DNA from: an uncultured Terrimonas sp. | Lineage (GTDB): Bacteria > Bacteroidota > Bacteroidia > Chitinophagales > Chitinophagaceae | Reading direction: 5' to 3' | DNA: 5,018 nt | NCBI GenBank assembly: GCA_946886925.1 | Contig: CAMPJQ010000259.1 | Coordinates: forward strand, 1 to 5,018 | Part shown: in pieces, positions 1-5,018 of the stretch | Numbering within the stretch: the stretch's first letter is position 1 | How the letters are laid out: each line of letters begins with the position of its first letter | Notes under the pieces: generated by a model | Seen by the model: the letters and a program-made list of their open reading frames with translations, nothing else | Databases searched by the model: none | Told to the model about the DNA's origin: nothing | Translations under genes and position numbers: made by a program

Positions 1-3000
1 AAATTGTCATGCTCATTTTTTTCGAGCAATATGGCTATTGTATCACGAAGCCCATCAAATGCTTTGACAGAAAATATTTTGTTTTCTTTTAAAGCCAGTA
101 AACCCTGTTTTAAAGTAATCAGGTGTCCGGTAAAATTTCCACTGTCTACACTGGAAATGTATCTTGGCTGCAAACAGGAGAGTGTTATTGTGTCGTACCA
201 GTTATACAAATGTCCCCTGTACTTTTCCAATGCCTGTACTGTATTAAGCGTACGGGTAGTGCGGTCTATCAATCTGCCGGCCGATAAATAACCAAAATCG
301 AAAGCAGTAAGATTAGCGAGTAGTGACAGTCCGATATTGGTGGGCGATGTACGGTGCGCAATTTTTGGTCCGGGCTTTTTTTGATAATTGTCGGGGGGAA
401 GCCAGTTGTCTTCATAGTTCACGAATTTTTCAAAAAAAGCCCATATTCTCCGGGAAAGCTTTTGAAGAAAAATAATTTGATCTTCACTAAGTGCAGCTTT
501 CTTTGGTTTGCGGGGTATGCTCACAATATAAGCAATGCCCGGAGAGAGCATCCACAATATCAATACGCACAAATCCACAGCAACAGACGGGGAATCTTTA
601 TACAGTAAAAATAACACTACTGCTGTTGCGAAAGCAGGCGCCACCCACATGGTGGCATAATTTGCTGCAAGTGTTTTTGGAGTGGAACGTACGGAATTGC
701 CATAAGGATTCCATTGCAGTAATTTGCGTTTAGAAATGAATATACGCCAGGCAGTGAGCAAAATGGCATGGATATTTATAAAAGCTTCATAGGGGAGAAA
801 TAAAAGGTCGAGAAGGTGACGGAAGAAATTATCTCCTGCAGCGTGTATCGTAAATAAAAGGTGGGGATAAAAACCAATATCCTTTGGCTTGTTAAATACT
901 TCCCATATAAATTTTATGATGGAAGGAATAACAATGATGCCCACTACAACAAAAGTCCAGAAACTGCCGGAAGTGAATAACCAGCCGTATAACAGCAACA
1001 GTACCAGGCAGGCGGGTACGAGGCTGCGCCGGATATTGTCAAAAATTTTCCAGCGTGATAAAGTACTCAGCGGATTTCGTCTGTAGTTTTTGTCCGGAGC
1101 CGGCACAAACGGAAACAGCCATCTCAGTATCTGCCAGTCGCCACGTATCCACCGGTGGCGGCGTTGCATATCGGCATGATAGCTGGGTGGGTAGTCTTCA
1201 TATAACTGTACATCGCTCAAAAAACCTGAACGGGCATAACAACCTTCAACCAGATCATGACTAAGAATACGGTTTTTAGGAAACCGGCCTTTAAGCGATT
1301 GCACAAAAGTATCTACGTCATATATGCCCTTGCCAATAAAAGAGCCTTCCGCAAAAAGATCCTGGTATACGTCAGAAATCATCCGGGTATAAGGATCAAT
1401 ACCGGGTTCATTGCCATGTATACGTGCATATAAAGAACCTGTAGGTCCCGGAAGACTGTTGGAAACCCTGGGTTGTAAAATGGTATAACCTTCTGTTACT
1501 CTTTTTTTATAATCATTATACACCGCTTTATTGAGCGGATGTGCTAAAGTAGCCGTCATTTTCCATGCAGCTTCTCTCGGCAGTTTAGTATCTGTGTCGA
1601 GCGTAATAATATATTTAATGTCTGCAAAAAGGTTTTTGTTGGCTGTAACCGATGAAAAGTTATCATCGTCTTTGCCCCTCAACAGGGCATTCAGCTCTTC
1701 AAGCTTTCCTCTCTTTCGTTCATGTCCCATCCATACCCCTTCTTTTTCATTCCATTTGCGCGGACGATGGAAGAGCATAAAAATATCAGGAGTGGTTTTA
1801 CCGTATCGTTCATTGAGTTCAATGATTTTGTTTTTAGTATAGGCAAGCAGTAGCTCATCTTCGGGTAGTGTTTGTGTTTCGGCGTCTTTAAAGTCGGTAA
1901 GCAGTGCAAAATGCAGGTGGTCGTCGCGGTTAGCAACAAAGCGCACTTCCAGCGCTTCAACCAGTTCATCAACCGCATCGGTATTTGTAAGCATCGCAGG
2001 TACAACAACAAGTGTGCTGTGCTCCTGCGGTATCCCTGACGAGAAGTCCATCCTCGGCAATGGGTCGGGGCGTGTAAGCAGGGTAGTAAGCCAGTTCAAT
2101 AATATTATTGCAGGCTGGCTTGCAGCAATGGCGCAAATCAGCAACAGCAAGCTGTATTGCCAGGTTTGCAGGTTTTGGGTGATGTTATAAGTAATTATGC
2201 GGCAAAACAAAAAAGTGAGCATGGCGATACTCAACAGGTAATAAAACAAAGGCAAAGCAGCAAAATGCTTTCGTAATTTTTTAGTAAAGGGCATATTTAC
2301 CTTTGCCATTTTTTCAACCTTGCTCACTCCGCGGTCTGCAAGATAGTATCCCACATGCTTCTTCCTTCCATCTTCCGGACTCAACCTGGCCTGGTCTATG
2401 GCTATTTGGGCTATCTCCTTTTCGGACAAAGTGCTGTATTTGGATATTCTTTCAACCACATGCCTGTAATGGTCTCTTGTATAGAAATCCATTTTCTCAT
2501 ATGTGCCATCCGGATCTTCGTTCAATATTTTTTCAACTATACTTTCCTGCTCTACAAACTTGCGCCAGTCGGTACTGTTTAAAAACCGGAGACTGCTGAT
2601 GCTGTTGCTTACAGAAACCTGGCGGGCGGCCTGTTTTTGATTTTCGATGTGTACCAGTTCGGCGCCGGTCAGCGACATGTCTGATACAAATTGTTCAATC
2701 CAGCTAAGGGGTAAGCTCAATGAAGCGCCCCTGCCCTGAAGTTTCCTGGTAAGCTCTGCTACAAAAGCACCTTCTACCGGGGGCTTTGTCCGGGCCATGT
2801 CAGCTATTACTAACACAAGGTTTTTAGGATCCTTGTCCAGCGTTTCCAGCATTTGGTCGGCCCAGTAATCGGCAAGGTTTTTATGCAGGATGTCTAATGC
2901 TATTTCGGTTGATAAGCGACGTAGATTTTCAATTAAAGCGAGGCGGAGCATAATAGGGATAGCCCACAATTCGCCCAGTTGCAAAGTAGTTACAGACTGG

Positions 3001-3548
3001 TAGGCGCTTATAAAACCCGATAAACTTTCGAAATCAACTCTTCCATCGCTGTGCGAAATTAACTCTACCACAATATCATATACCCTGGGCAAACCTTCCG
3101 ATGCCCCGTTGGCGAGTTGGGGTAAACCTTTACTATATCCTTTGGGTAAATGCTTTTTACCGGTGTTTACCTGGTCTTCAATAAGATAAAAATTATCCAG
3201 TAGCCATTCGCCGGCCGGCGCAATGCGGATGTTAGACTTAATTGTTTTGGTAAGCAGGTCATGAATTTCCATCAGGAGGCGTTCATTTTCTCCTAACCGC
3301 TTCAGCATTTTTTCTGAAGGCTCACCTTTGGTTAATATATGCTTGGCCGCCAATCCCCTGGCGTAGTGTTCCATTTGCTGCAAGGTAAAAAGCTCGGAAC
3401 GCAGCGGCGGTTTTTCATTGGCATATTTTTGAAAAAGATTATCAGAAAATAGCGGAGTGATAATCGTTTTTTTTAGTACCGAAATAGCCTGGGGGAACAG
3501 TTCGGAAAATACATCTTTGTTTTGCCTTTCTTTATTTTGAAATTTCAT
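1..3548 (-). CDS. ndvB: Cyclic beta-1,2-glucan synthase (NdvB/Cgs family), N-terminal 1182 residues; gene runs off the left edge
   Basis: Family role: an inner-membrane enzyme that polymerises glucose from UDP-glucose into beta-1,2-glucan, cyclises it and controls its length; the product acts in the periplasm. Seen: one open frame from the ATG at 3548, the first start after an in-frame TAA at 3572-3570. Residues 113-126 read GEWLLDNFYLIEDQ and 361-366 YRHVVE, both family signatures; HVGYYL is at 398-403. Two membrane segments lie near 432-453 and 465-491. The GT84 domain follows (LPRMDF 497-502, LTDF with D552, D651-T-D653, HERKRGKL 609-616, SHDLVEG with D765, QRRHRW 795-800). Four more membrane segments lie near 842-858, 863-882, 967-983 and 989-1009. 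The cyclisation domain then begins (HRTSPTNIG 1065-1073, NWYDT 1116-1120, SSVDSGN 1132-1138). Characterised homologues have about 2800 residues, so roughly 1600 residues, including the GH94 part, are outside the window. No frameshift is seen. There is no Shine-Dalgarno at the start. Confidence 0.95.
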   Translation of the reverse strand, partial: MKFQNKERQNKDVFSELFPQAISVLKKTIITPLFSDNLFQKYANEKPPLRSELFTLQQMEHYARGLAAKHILTKGEPSEKMLKRLGENERLLMEIHDLLTKTIKSNIRIAPAGEWLLDNFYLIEDQVNTGKKHLPKGYSKGLPQLANGASEGLPRVYDIVVELISHSDGRVDFESLSGFISAYQSVTTLQLGELWAIPIMLRLALIENLRRLSTEIALDILHKNLADYWADQMLETLDKDPKNLVLVIADMARTKPPVEGAFVAELTRKLQGRGASLSLPLSWIEQFVSDMSLTGAELVHIENQKQAARQVSVSNSISSLRFLNSTDWRKFVEQESIVEKILNEDPDGTYEKMDFYTRDHYRHVVERISKYSTLSEKEIAQIAIDQARLSPEDGRKKHVGYYLADRGVSKVEKMAKVNMPFTKKLRKHFAALPLFYYLLSIAMLTFLFCRIITYNITQNLQTWQYSLLLLICAIAASQPAIILLNWLTTLLTRPDPLPRMDFSSGIPQEHSTLVVVPAMLTNTDAVDELVEALEVRFVANRDDHLHFALLTDFKDAETQTLPEDELLLAYTKNKIIELNERYGKTTPDIFMLFHRPRKWNEKEGVWMGHERKRGKLEELNALLRGKDDDNFSSVTANKNLFADIKYIITLDTDTKLPREAAWKMTATLAHPLNKAVYNDYKKRVTEGYTILQPRVSNSLPGPTGSLYARIHGNEPGIDPYTRMISDVYQDLFAEGSFIGKGIYDVDTFVQSLKGRFPKNRILSHDLVEGCYARSGFLSDVQLYEDYPPSYHADMQRRHRWIRGDWQILRWLFPFVPAPDKNYRRNPLSTLSRWKIFDNIRRSLVPACLVLLLLYGWLFTSGSFWTFVVVGIIVIPSIIKFIWEVFNKPKDIGFYPHLLFTIHAAGDNFFRHLLDLLFLPYEAFINIHAILLTAWRIFISKRKLLQWNPYGNSVRSTPKTLAANYATMWVAPAFATAVVLFLLYKDSPSVAVDLCVLILWMLSPGIAYIVSIPRKPKKAALSEDQIIFLQKLSRRIWAFFEKFVNYEDNWLPPDNYQKKPGPKIAHRTSPTNIGLSLLANLTAFDFGYLSAGRLIDRTTRTLNTVQALEKYRGHLYNWYDTITLSCLQPRYISSVDSGNFTGHLITLKQGLLALKENKIFSVKAFDGLRDTIAILLEKNEHDN

Positions 3549-3693
3549 TTTCGATGGTAAATTTTTTGCTTAAGCCAAACACCCGCATGGTTCGTCTTTA
3601 TGAGCCAATAATCATGCCTTCGCTCCTTATAATCAGCTCCCTGAAATTTGTTGAAGCATTTTGAAATATACAAGCCATGCAAAAGGTAGTGAA

Positions 3694-3706
3694 AAGATTT
3701 AATCTT
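3694..3706. repeat. Perfect 13-base palindrome AAGATT-T-AATCTT
   Basis: AAGATT at 3694-3699 and AATCTT at 3701-3706 are exact reverse complements around one central T. The site touches the neighbouring hairpin at 3706. A dyad this compact suits a homodimeric regulator, but AT-rich palindromes of this size also occur by chance. No regulator gene is in the window. Confidence 0.25.
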
Positions 3707-3731
3707 ACAGGGTATGGCTCTGCACCCCGTA
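3706..3731 (-). repeat. Inverted repeat (8-bp stem, 10-base loop) in the glucan synthase upstream region
   Basis: On the minus strand TACGGGGT (3731-3724) pairs with ACCCTGTA (3713-3706), with one G-U pair, around a ten-base loop. It lies just after the terminator-like hairpin and is the most GC-rich stem in the intergenic region. It could fold in a leader RNA. The GGGGTGC start recalls the first stem of a TPP riboswitch, but the other conserved TPP parts are absent. Confidence 0.35.
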
Positions 3732-3740
3732 TGATAAGAC

Positions 3741-3767
3741 AAAAAGCCTGATAAAAAAAATCAAGCT
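3741..3767 (-). terminator. Terminator-like hairpin in the upstream region of the glucan synthase gene
   Basis: Read on the minus strand, AGCTTGAT (3767-3760) pairs with ATCAGGCT (3752-3745) through seven Watson-Crick pairs and one G-U pair around a loop of seven T. It is followed directly by TTTT and then G. This has the form of a weak intrinsic terminator for transcripts moving toward the glucan synthase. On the plus strand no T-run follows, so it would act in one direction only. It lies about 190 bases before the ATG at 3548. It could stop stray transcription from the mgtC side, or be part of an attenuator if the promoter lies farther upstream. The stem is AT-rich, so function is uncertain. 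Confidence 0.4.
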
Positions 3768-3786
3768 ATTGCTTCCGGCATTTCTC

Positions 3787-3799
3787 ATGCAATTTGCAT
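3787..3799. repeat. Perfect 13-base palindrome ATGCAA-T-TTGCAT, possible operator
   Basis: ATGCAA at 3787-3792 and TTGCAT at 3794-3799 are exact reverse complements around a single central T. It lies between the two divergent genes, upstream of both, where a dimeric regulator could act on both promoters. No known operator consensus is recognised, so the role is an inference from symmetry and position. Confidence 0.3.
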
Positions 3800-3939
3800 T
3801 TAGCGTGTTGTCGGTTATAACTTAATATCTTAAGCCGGTTGTGGAATTTTTTCCTCACATTTTTATAAAGCATAATCCATTCGGTAAGTCTTATGATGGG
3901 GGAATTGAAATAATTGACTTAATAGCGGCCGATTTGCAT

Positions 3940-3962
3940 AAAAAATCCCGGCACGGTTTTTT
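3940..3962. terminator. Weak terminator-like hairpin just upstream of the mgtC start
   Basis: A run of six A (3940-3945) can pair with six T (3957-3962), closing a CCG/CGG stem (3948-3950 with 3954-3956) around a GCA loop, with two bases bulged on the left arm. Read either way it ends in a T-run, so it could work in both directions. It ends 25 bases before the ATG at 3988. The GC stem is only three pairs, so the element is weak. GCCG at 3928-3931 can pair with CGGC at 3949-3952, which would exclude this stem, an arrangement seen in attenuators. Confidence 0.25.
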
Positions 3963-3987
3963 GCAATTGTATCATTCATTTCAAATA

Positions 3988-4695
3988 ATGATTTCGTGGA
4001 TTGAAATATTAACCCGTTTGCTTGCTGCTGCATTATTTGGCGCAGTAGTAGGATTGGAAAGAGAAAGAAAGAAATGGTCATCTGCAGGAATGCGAACCCA
4101 TATGATGGTTTGTGTAGGGTCTTCTCTTATAATGATGGTATCGGCTTTTGGCTTTACTGATGTATTAATGAATGAAAATGTGTCCCTTGATCCATCCAGG
4201 GTTGCCGCACAGGTTATAACGGGTATCGGTTTTATAGGAGCCGGAACAATAGTGTTGCTGAAACAAACAGAAATTAAAGGATTAACCACCGCGGCGGGTT
4301 TATGGACTGTAGCTGCCATTGGGCTGGCGACTGGTGGTGGTATGTACTTTGCAGCAGGTGTAACAACGGCAATGGCCCTGCTTATACTCTGGGCCTTGCA
4401 GCCCTTAGAGAAAAAAATAATGGGTCGCTTTGAACAAAGATATCTTCAGTTCACTACCGCTTATGCTTCAGATATAGCTGAAATGATGGGCGGACTGCTA
4501 TTTAATAAACATGTAGATGGCGTACATAACTCATTGAATGAAATCAAAAACGAAAATTGCATTCGAATCACTTTCGTTAAAATAGAAGAAAAAGAATTTG
4601 CTGAAATAATCAGGGCTCTGCAATCACATGGTGCGGTAAAGGAAATTTCCTGGGGAAATGGTAACAAAATGAAAGCAGCAGAAAATGAAAAATAA
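3988..4695 (+). CDS. mgtC: MgtC/SapB family inner-membrane protein, complete (235 aa)
   Basis: Family role: in Salmonella, Brucella and Mycobacterium MgtC supports growth at low Mg2+ and survival inside macrophages; it is not itself a proven Mg2+ transporter. Seen: the first half holds about five hydrophobic segments (near 5-22, 37-56, 72-91, 100-115 and 119-138) with the family's hallmark motifs: GLERER at 22-27, GMRTH at 34-38, DPSRVAAQV at 68-76, TGIGFIGAG at 78-86 and KGLTTAAGLW at 97-106. Residues about 145-235 form a soluble, probably cytosolic, ACT-like C-terminal domain as in family members. The length matches the usual 225-235 residues. The frame stays open upstream to a GTG at 3841, but the extra 49 residues look unlike any MgtC N-terminus, so I chose the ATG at 3988, which puts the first membrane helix right at the start. 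There is no Shine-Dalgarno; the preceding bases are A/T-rich. It is divergent from the glucan synthase. The symbol marks family membership; orthology to Salmonella MgtC is not shown. Confidence 0.93.
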   Translation: MISWIEILTRLLAAALFGAVVGLERERKKWSSAGMRTHMMVCVGSSLIMMVSAFGFTDVLMNENVSLDPSRVAAQVITGIGFIGAGTIVLLKQTEIKGLTTAAGLWTVAAIGLATGGGMYFAAGVTTAMALLILWALQPLEKKIMGRFEQRYLQFTTAYASDIAEMMGGLLFNKHVDGVHNSLNEIKNENCIRITFVKIEEKEFAEIIRALQSHGAVKEISWGNGNKMKAAENEK

Positions 4696-4781
4696 TTTCC
4701 GGTTGGTTACAGAGGAATGAAATCAACGTTATTGCCTTCTCTGCTGCTGTTCAGGTTTTCATATGATATGGACATTCAGGT

Positions 4782-4795
4782 GCAGCTTATGCTGC
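4782..4795. repeat. Small hairpin GCAGC-TTAT-GCTGC downstream of mgtC
   Basis: GCAGC at 4782-4786 and GCTGC at 4791-4795 are exact reverse complements around a TTAT tetraloop, 87 bases after the mgtC stop. No T-run follows, so it is not an intrinsic terminator by itself. It stands only four bases before a longer inverted repeat, and the two may fold together at the 3' end of the mgtC transcript. Confidence 0.35.
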
Positions 4796-4799
4796 GGTT

Positions 4800-4831
4800 C
4801 AATGTTTTTATACGGACGGTTAAAAACATTG
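4800..4831. repeat. Perfect 11-bp inverted repeat downstream of mgtC, possible transcript end
   Basis: The arms at 4800-4810 and 4821-4831 (CAATGTTTTTA and its exact reverse complement) flank a ten-base loop, TACGGACGGT. It starts about 105 bases after the mgtC stop codon. The stem is mostly A-T pairs, with T-rich and A-rich arms. It may end or stabilise the mgtC transcript, in either direction, but no clean T-run follows on the plus strand. It is the longest perfect inverted repeat I noticed in the window. Confidence 0.45.
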
Positions 4832-5018
4832 CTTTCTCAAAGGCACAGAATTAAATGCTTCTCATCGGAAAATTACTATAGACGGCTACTGCCGGAAAAT
4901 ATGATTGGTGCAAAGCTGAAGTCCTTCAAAAGTAAAACCGTAACCATTCTGTGTTGTATAAAAAAAATGTGCGCTAATCTCCTGTTTTTTTCGGAAAAAC
5001 TACGCATAAGTGTATTTT

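Larger units (their letters stand above)
3549..3987. other. Divergent intergenic region between the glucan synthase and mgtC
   Basis: These 439 bases separate two genes transcribed away from each other, so both promoters should lie here. I see no convincing protein gene. Two reading frames cross it: a 65-codon minus-strand frame starting at TTG and ending in an ATGA overlap with the glucan synthase start, and the upstream GTG extension of mgtC. Both read as unconstrained peptide. Several inverted repeats and two terminator-like hairpins are listed separately. No full match to the Bacteroidota promoter (TTG, about 20 bases, TAnnTTTG) was found. The nearest -7-like octamer toward the glucan synthase is TATATTTC (3670-3663, minus strand), with no clear -33 partner. 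Confidence 0.8.
4696..5018. other. Non-coding stretch after mgtC; no convincing gene
   Basis: Beyond the mgtC stop I see no tRNA or rRNA and no reading frame with recognisable content up to the window edge. A 45-codon frame (4717-4854, plus) exists but looks accidental. The stretch holds the two hairpins listed above, a small CGGC-TACT-GCCG hairpin at 4883-4894, and a 6-bp stem with a TTCGG loop at 4984-5000. The A/T-rich right end (about 4960-5018) could be the upstream region of a gene beyond the window, but that is not visible. Confidence 0.7.

Noticed and set aside
1691..2011. Long alternative frames inside the glucan synthase gene on both strands
   Set aside because: They overlap the clearly conserved GT84 frame and carry no family motifs of their own.
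3650..3740. TPP riboswitch suggested by GGGGTGC and a following ACCC on the minus strand
   Set aside because: The conserved CTGAGA segment and the GATCTGG-type second half are missing, and the gene downstream has no link to thiamine.
3545..3742. 65-codon minus-strand frame starting at TTG and overlapping the glucan synthase start by ATGA
   Set aside because: It has no ribosome site, no ATG start, a Cys/His/Lys-rich peptide without any recognisable pattern, and it runs through the stem-loop elements. The ATGA overlap alone is weak support.
3569..3836. 8-base direct repeat CTTAAGCC at 3569-3576 and 3829-3836 flanking most of the intergenic region
   Set aside because: An 8-base match within a few hundred A/T-rich bases is expected by chance. 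There is no inserted element between the copies.
3841..3987. GTG-started N-terminal extension of mgtC by 49 residues
   Set aside because: The extra residues are not MgtC-like and would put a polar stretch before the first membrane helix. Starting at 3988 gives the usual family length.
4717..4854. 45-codon frame on the plus strand after mgtC, with AGAGGA directly before the ATG
   Set aside because: The purine run touches the ATG with no spacing, the peptide has no recognisable feature, and the frame contains the 11-bp inverted repeat. It is probably chance.

Overview
The window shows two protein-coding genes in a divergent (head-to-head) pair, with about 440 bases of non-coding DNA between them and a non-coding tail of about 320 bases. 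Base composition leans to A+T. Neither start codon has a usable Shine-Dalgarno sequence, and both genes stay in normal, intact frames. Lack of Shine-Dalgarno sites plus this codon style fits a Bacteroidota bacterium (Chitinophagaceae/Sphingobacteriaceae type). That assignment is an inference from style, not from a marker gene.

Positions 1-3548 (minus strand) hold the N-terminal 1182 codons of a very large membrane glycosyltransferase of the NdvB/Cgs (cyclic beta-1,2-glucan synthase) family. The frame is open from the ATG at 3548 to the window edge without a stop, so the gene continues to the left. The visible part covers the N-terminal region, the GT84 catalytic domain with its D, DxD, D and QxxxRW-type motifs, six predicted membrane segments, and the first part of the glucoamylase-like cyclisation domain. 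The C-terminal GH94 phosphorylase-like half, expected from the family, lies outside the window.

Positions 3549-3987 are the divergent intergenic region. They contain several small inverted repeats, a terminator-like hairpin on the minus strand about 190 bases before the glucan synthase start, and a weak terminator-like hairpin just before the other gene. They look like regulatory leader DNA, but no known riboswitch is recognisable.

Positions 3988-4695 (plus strand) encode a 235-residue MgtC/SapB-family inner-membrane protein, complete. Positions 4696-5018 show no convincing gene, only small hairpins.

If both genes are expressed together, a plausible theme is envelope adaptation: periplasmic cyclic glucans protect against low osmolarity, and MgtC-family proteins support growth at low Mg2+ and in host cells in other bacteria. 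The link is inferred from adjacency only. I found no CRISPR array, tRNA, rRNA, transposase or clearly new defence-type system here.
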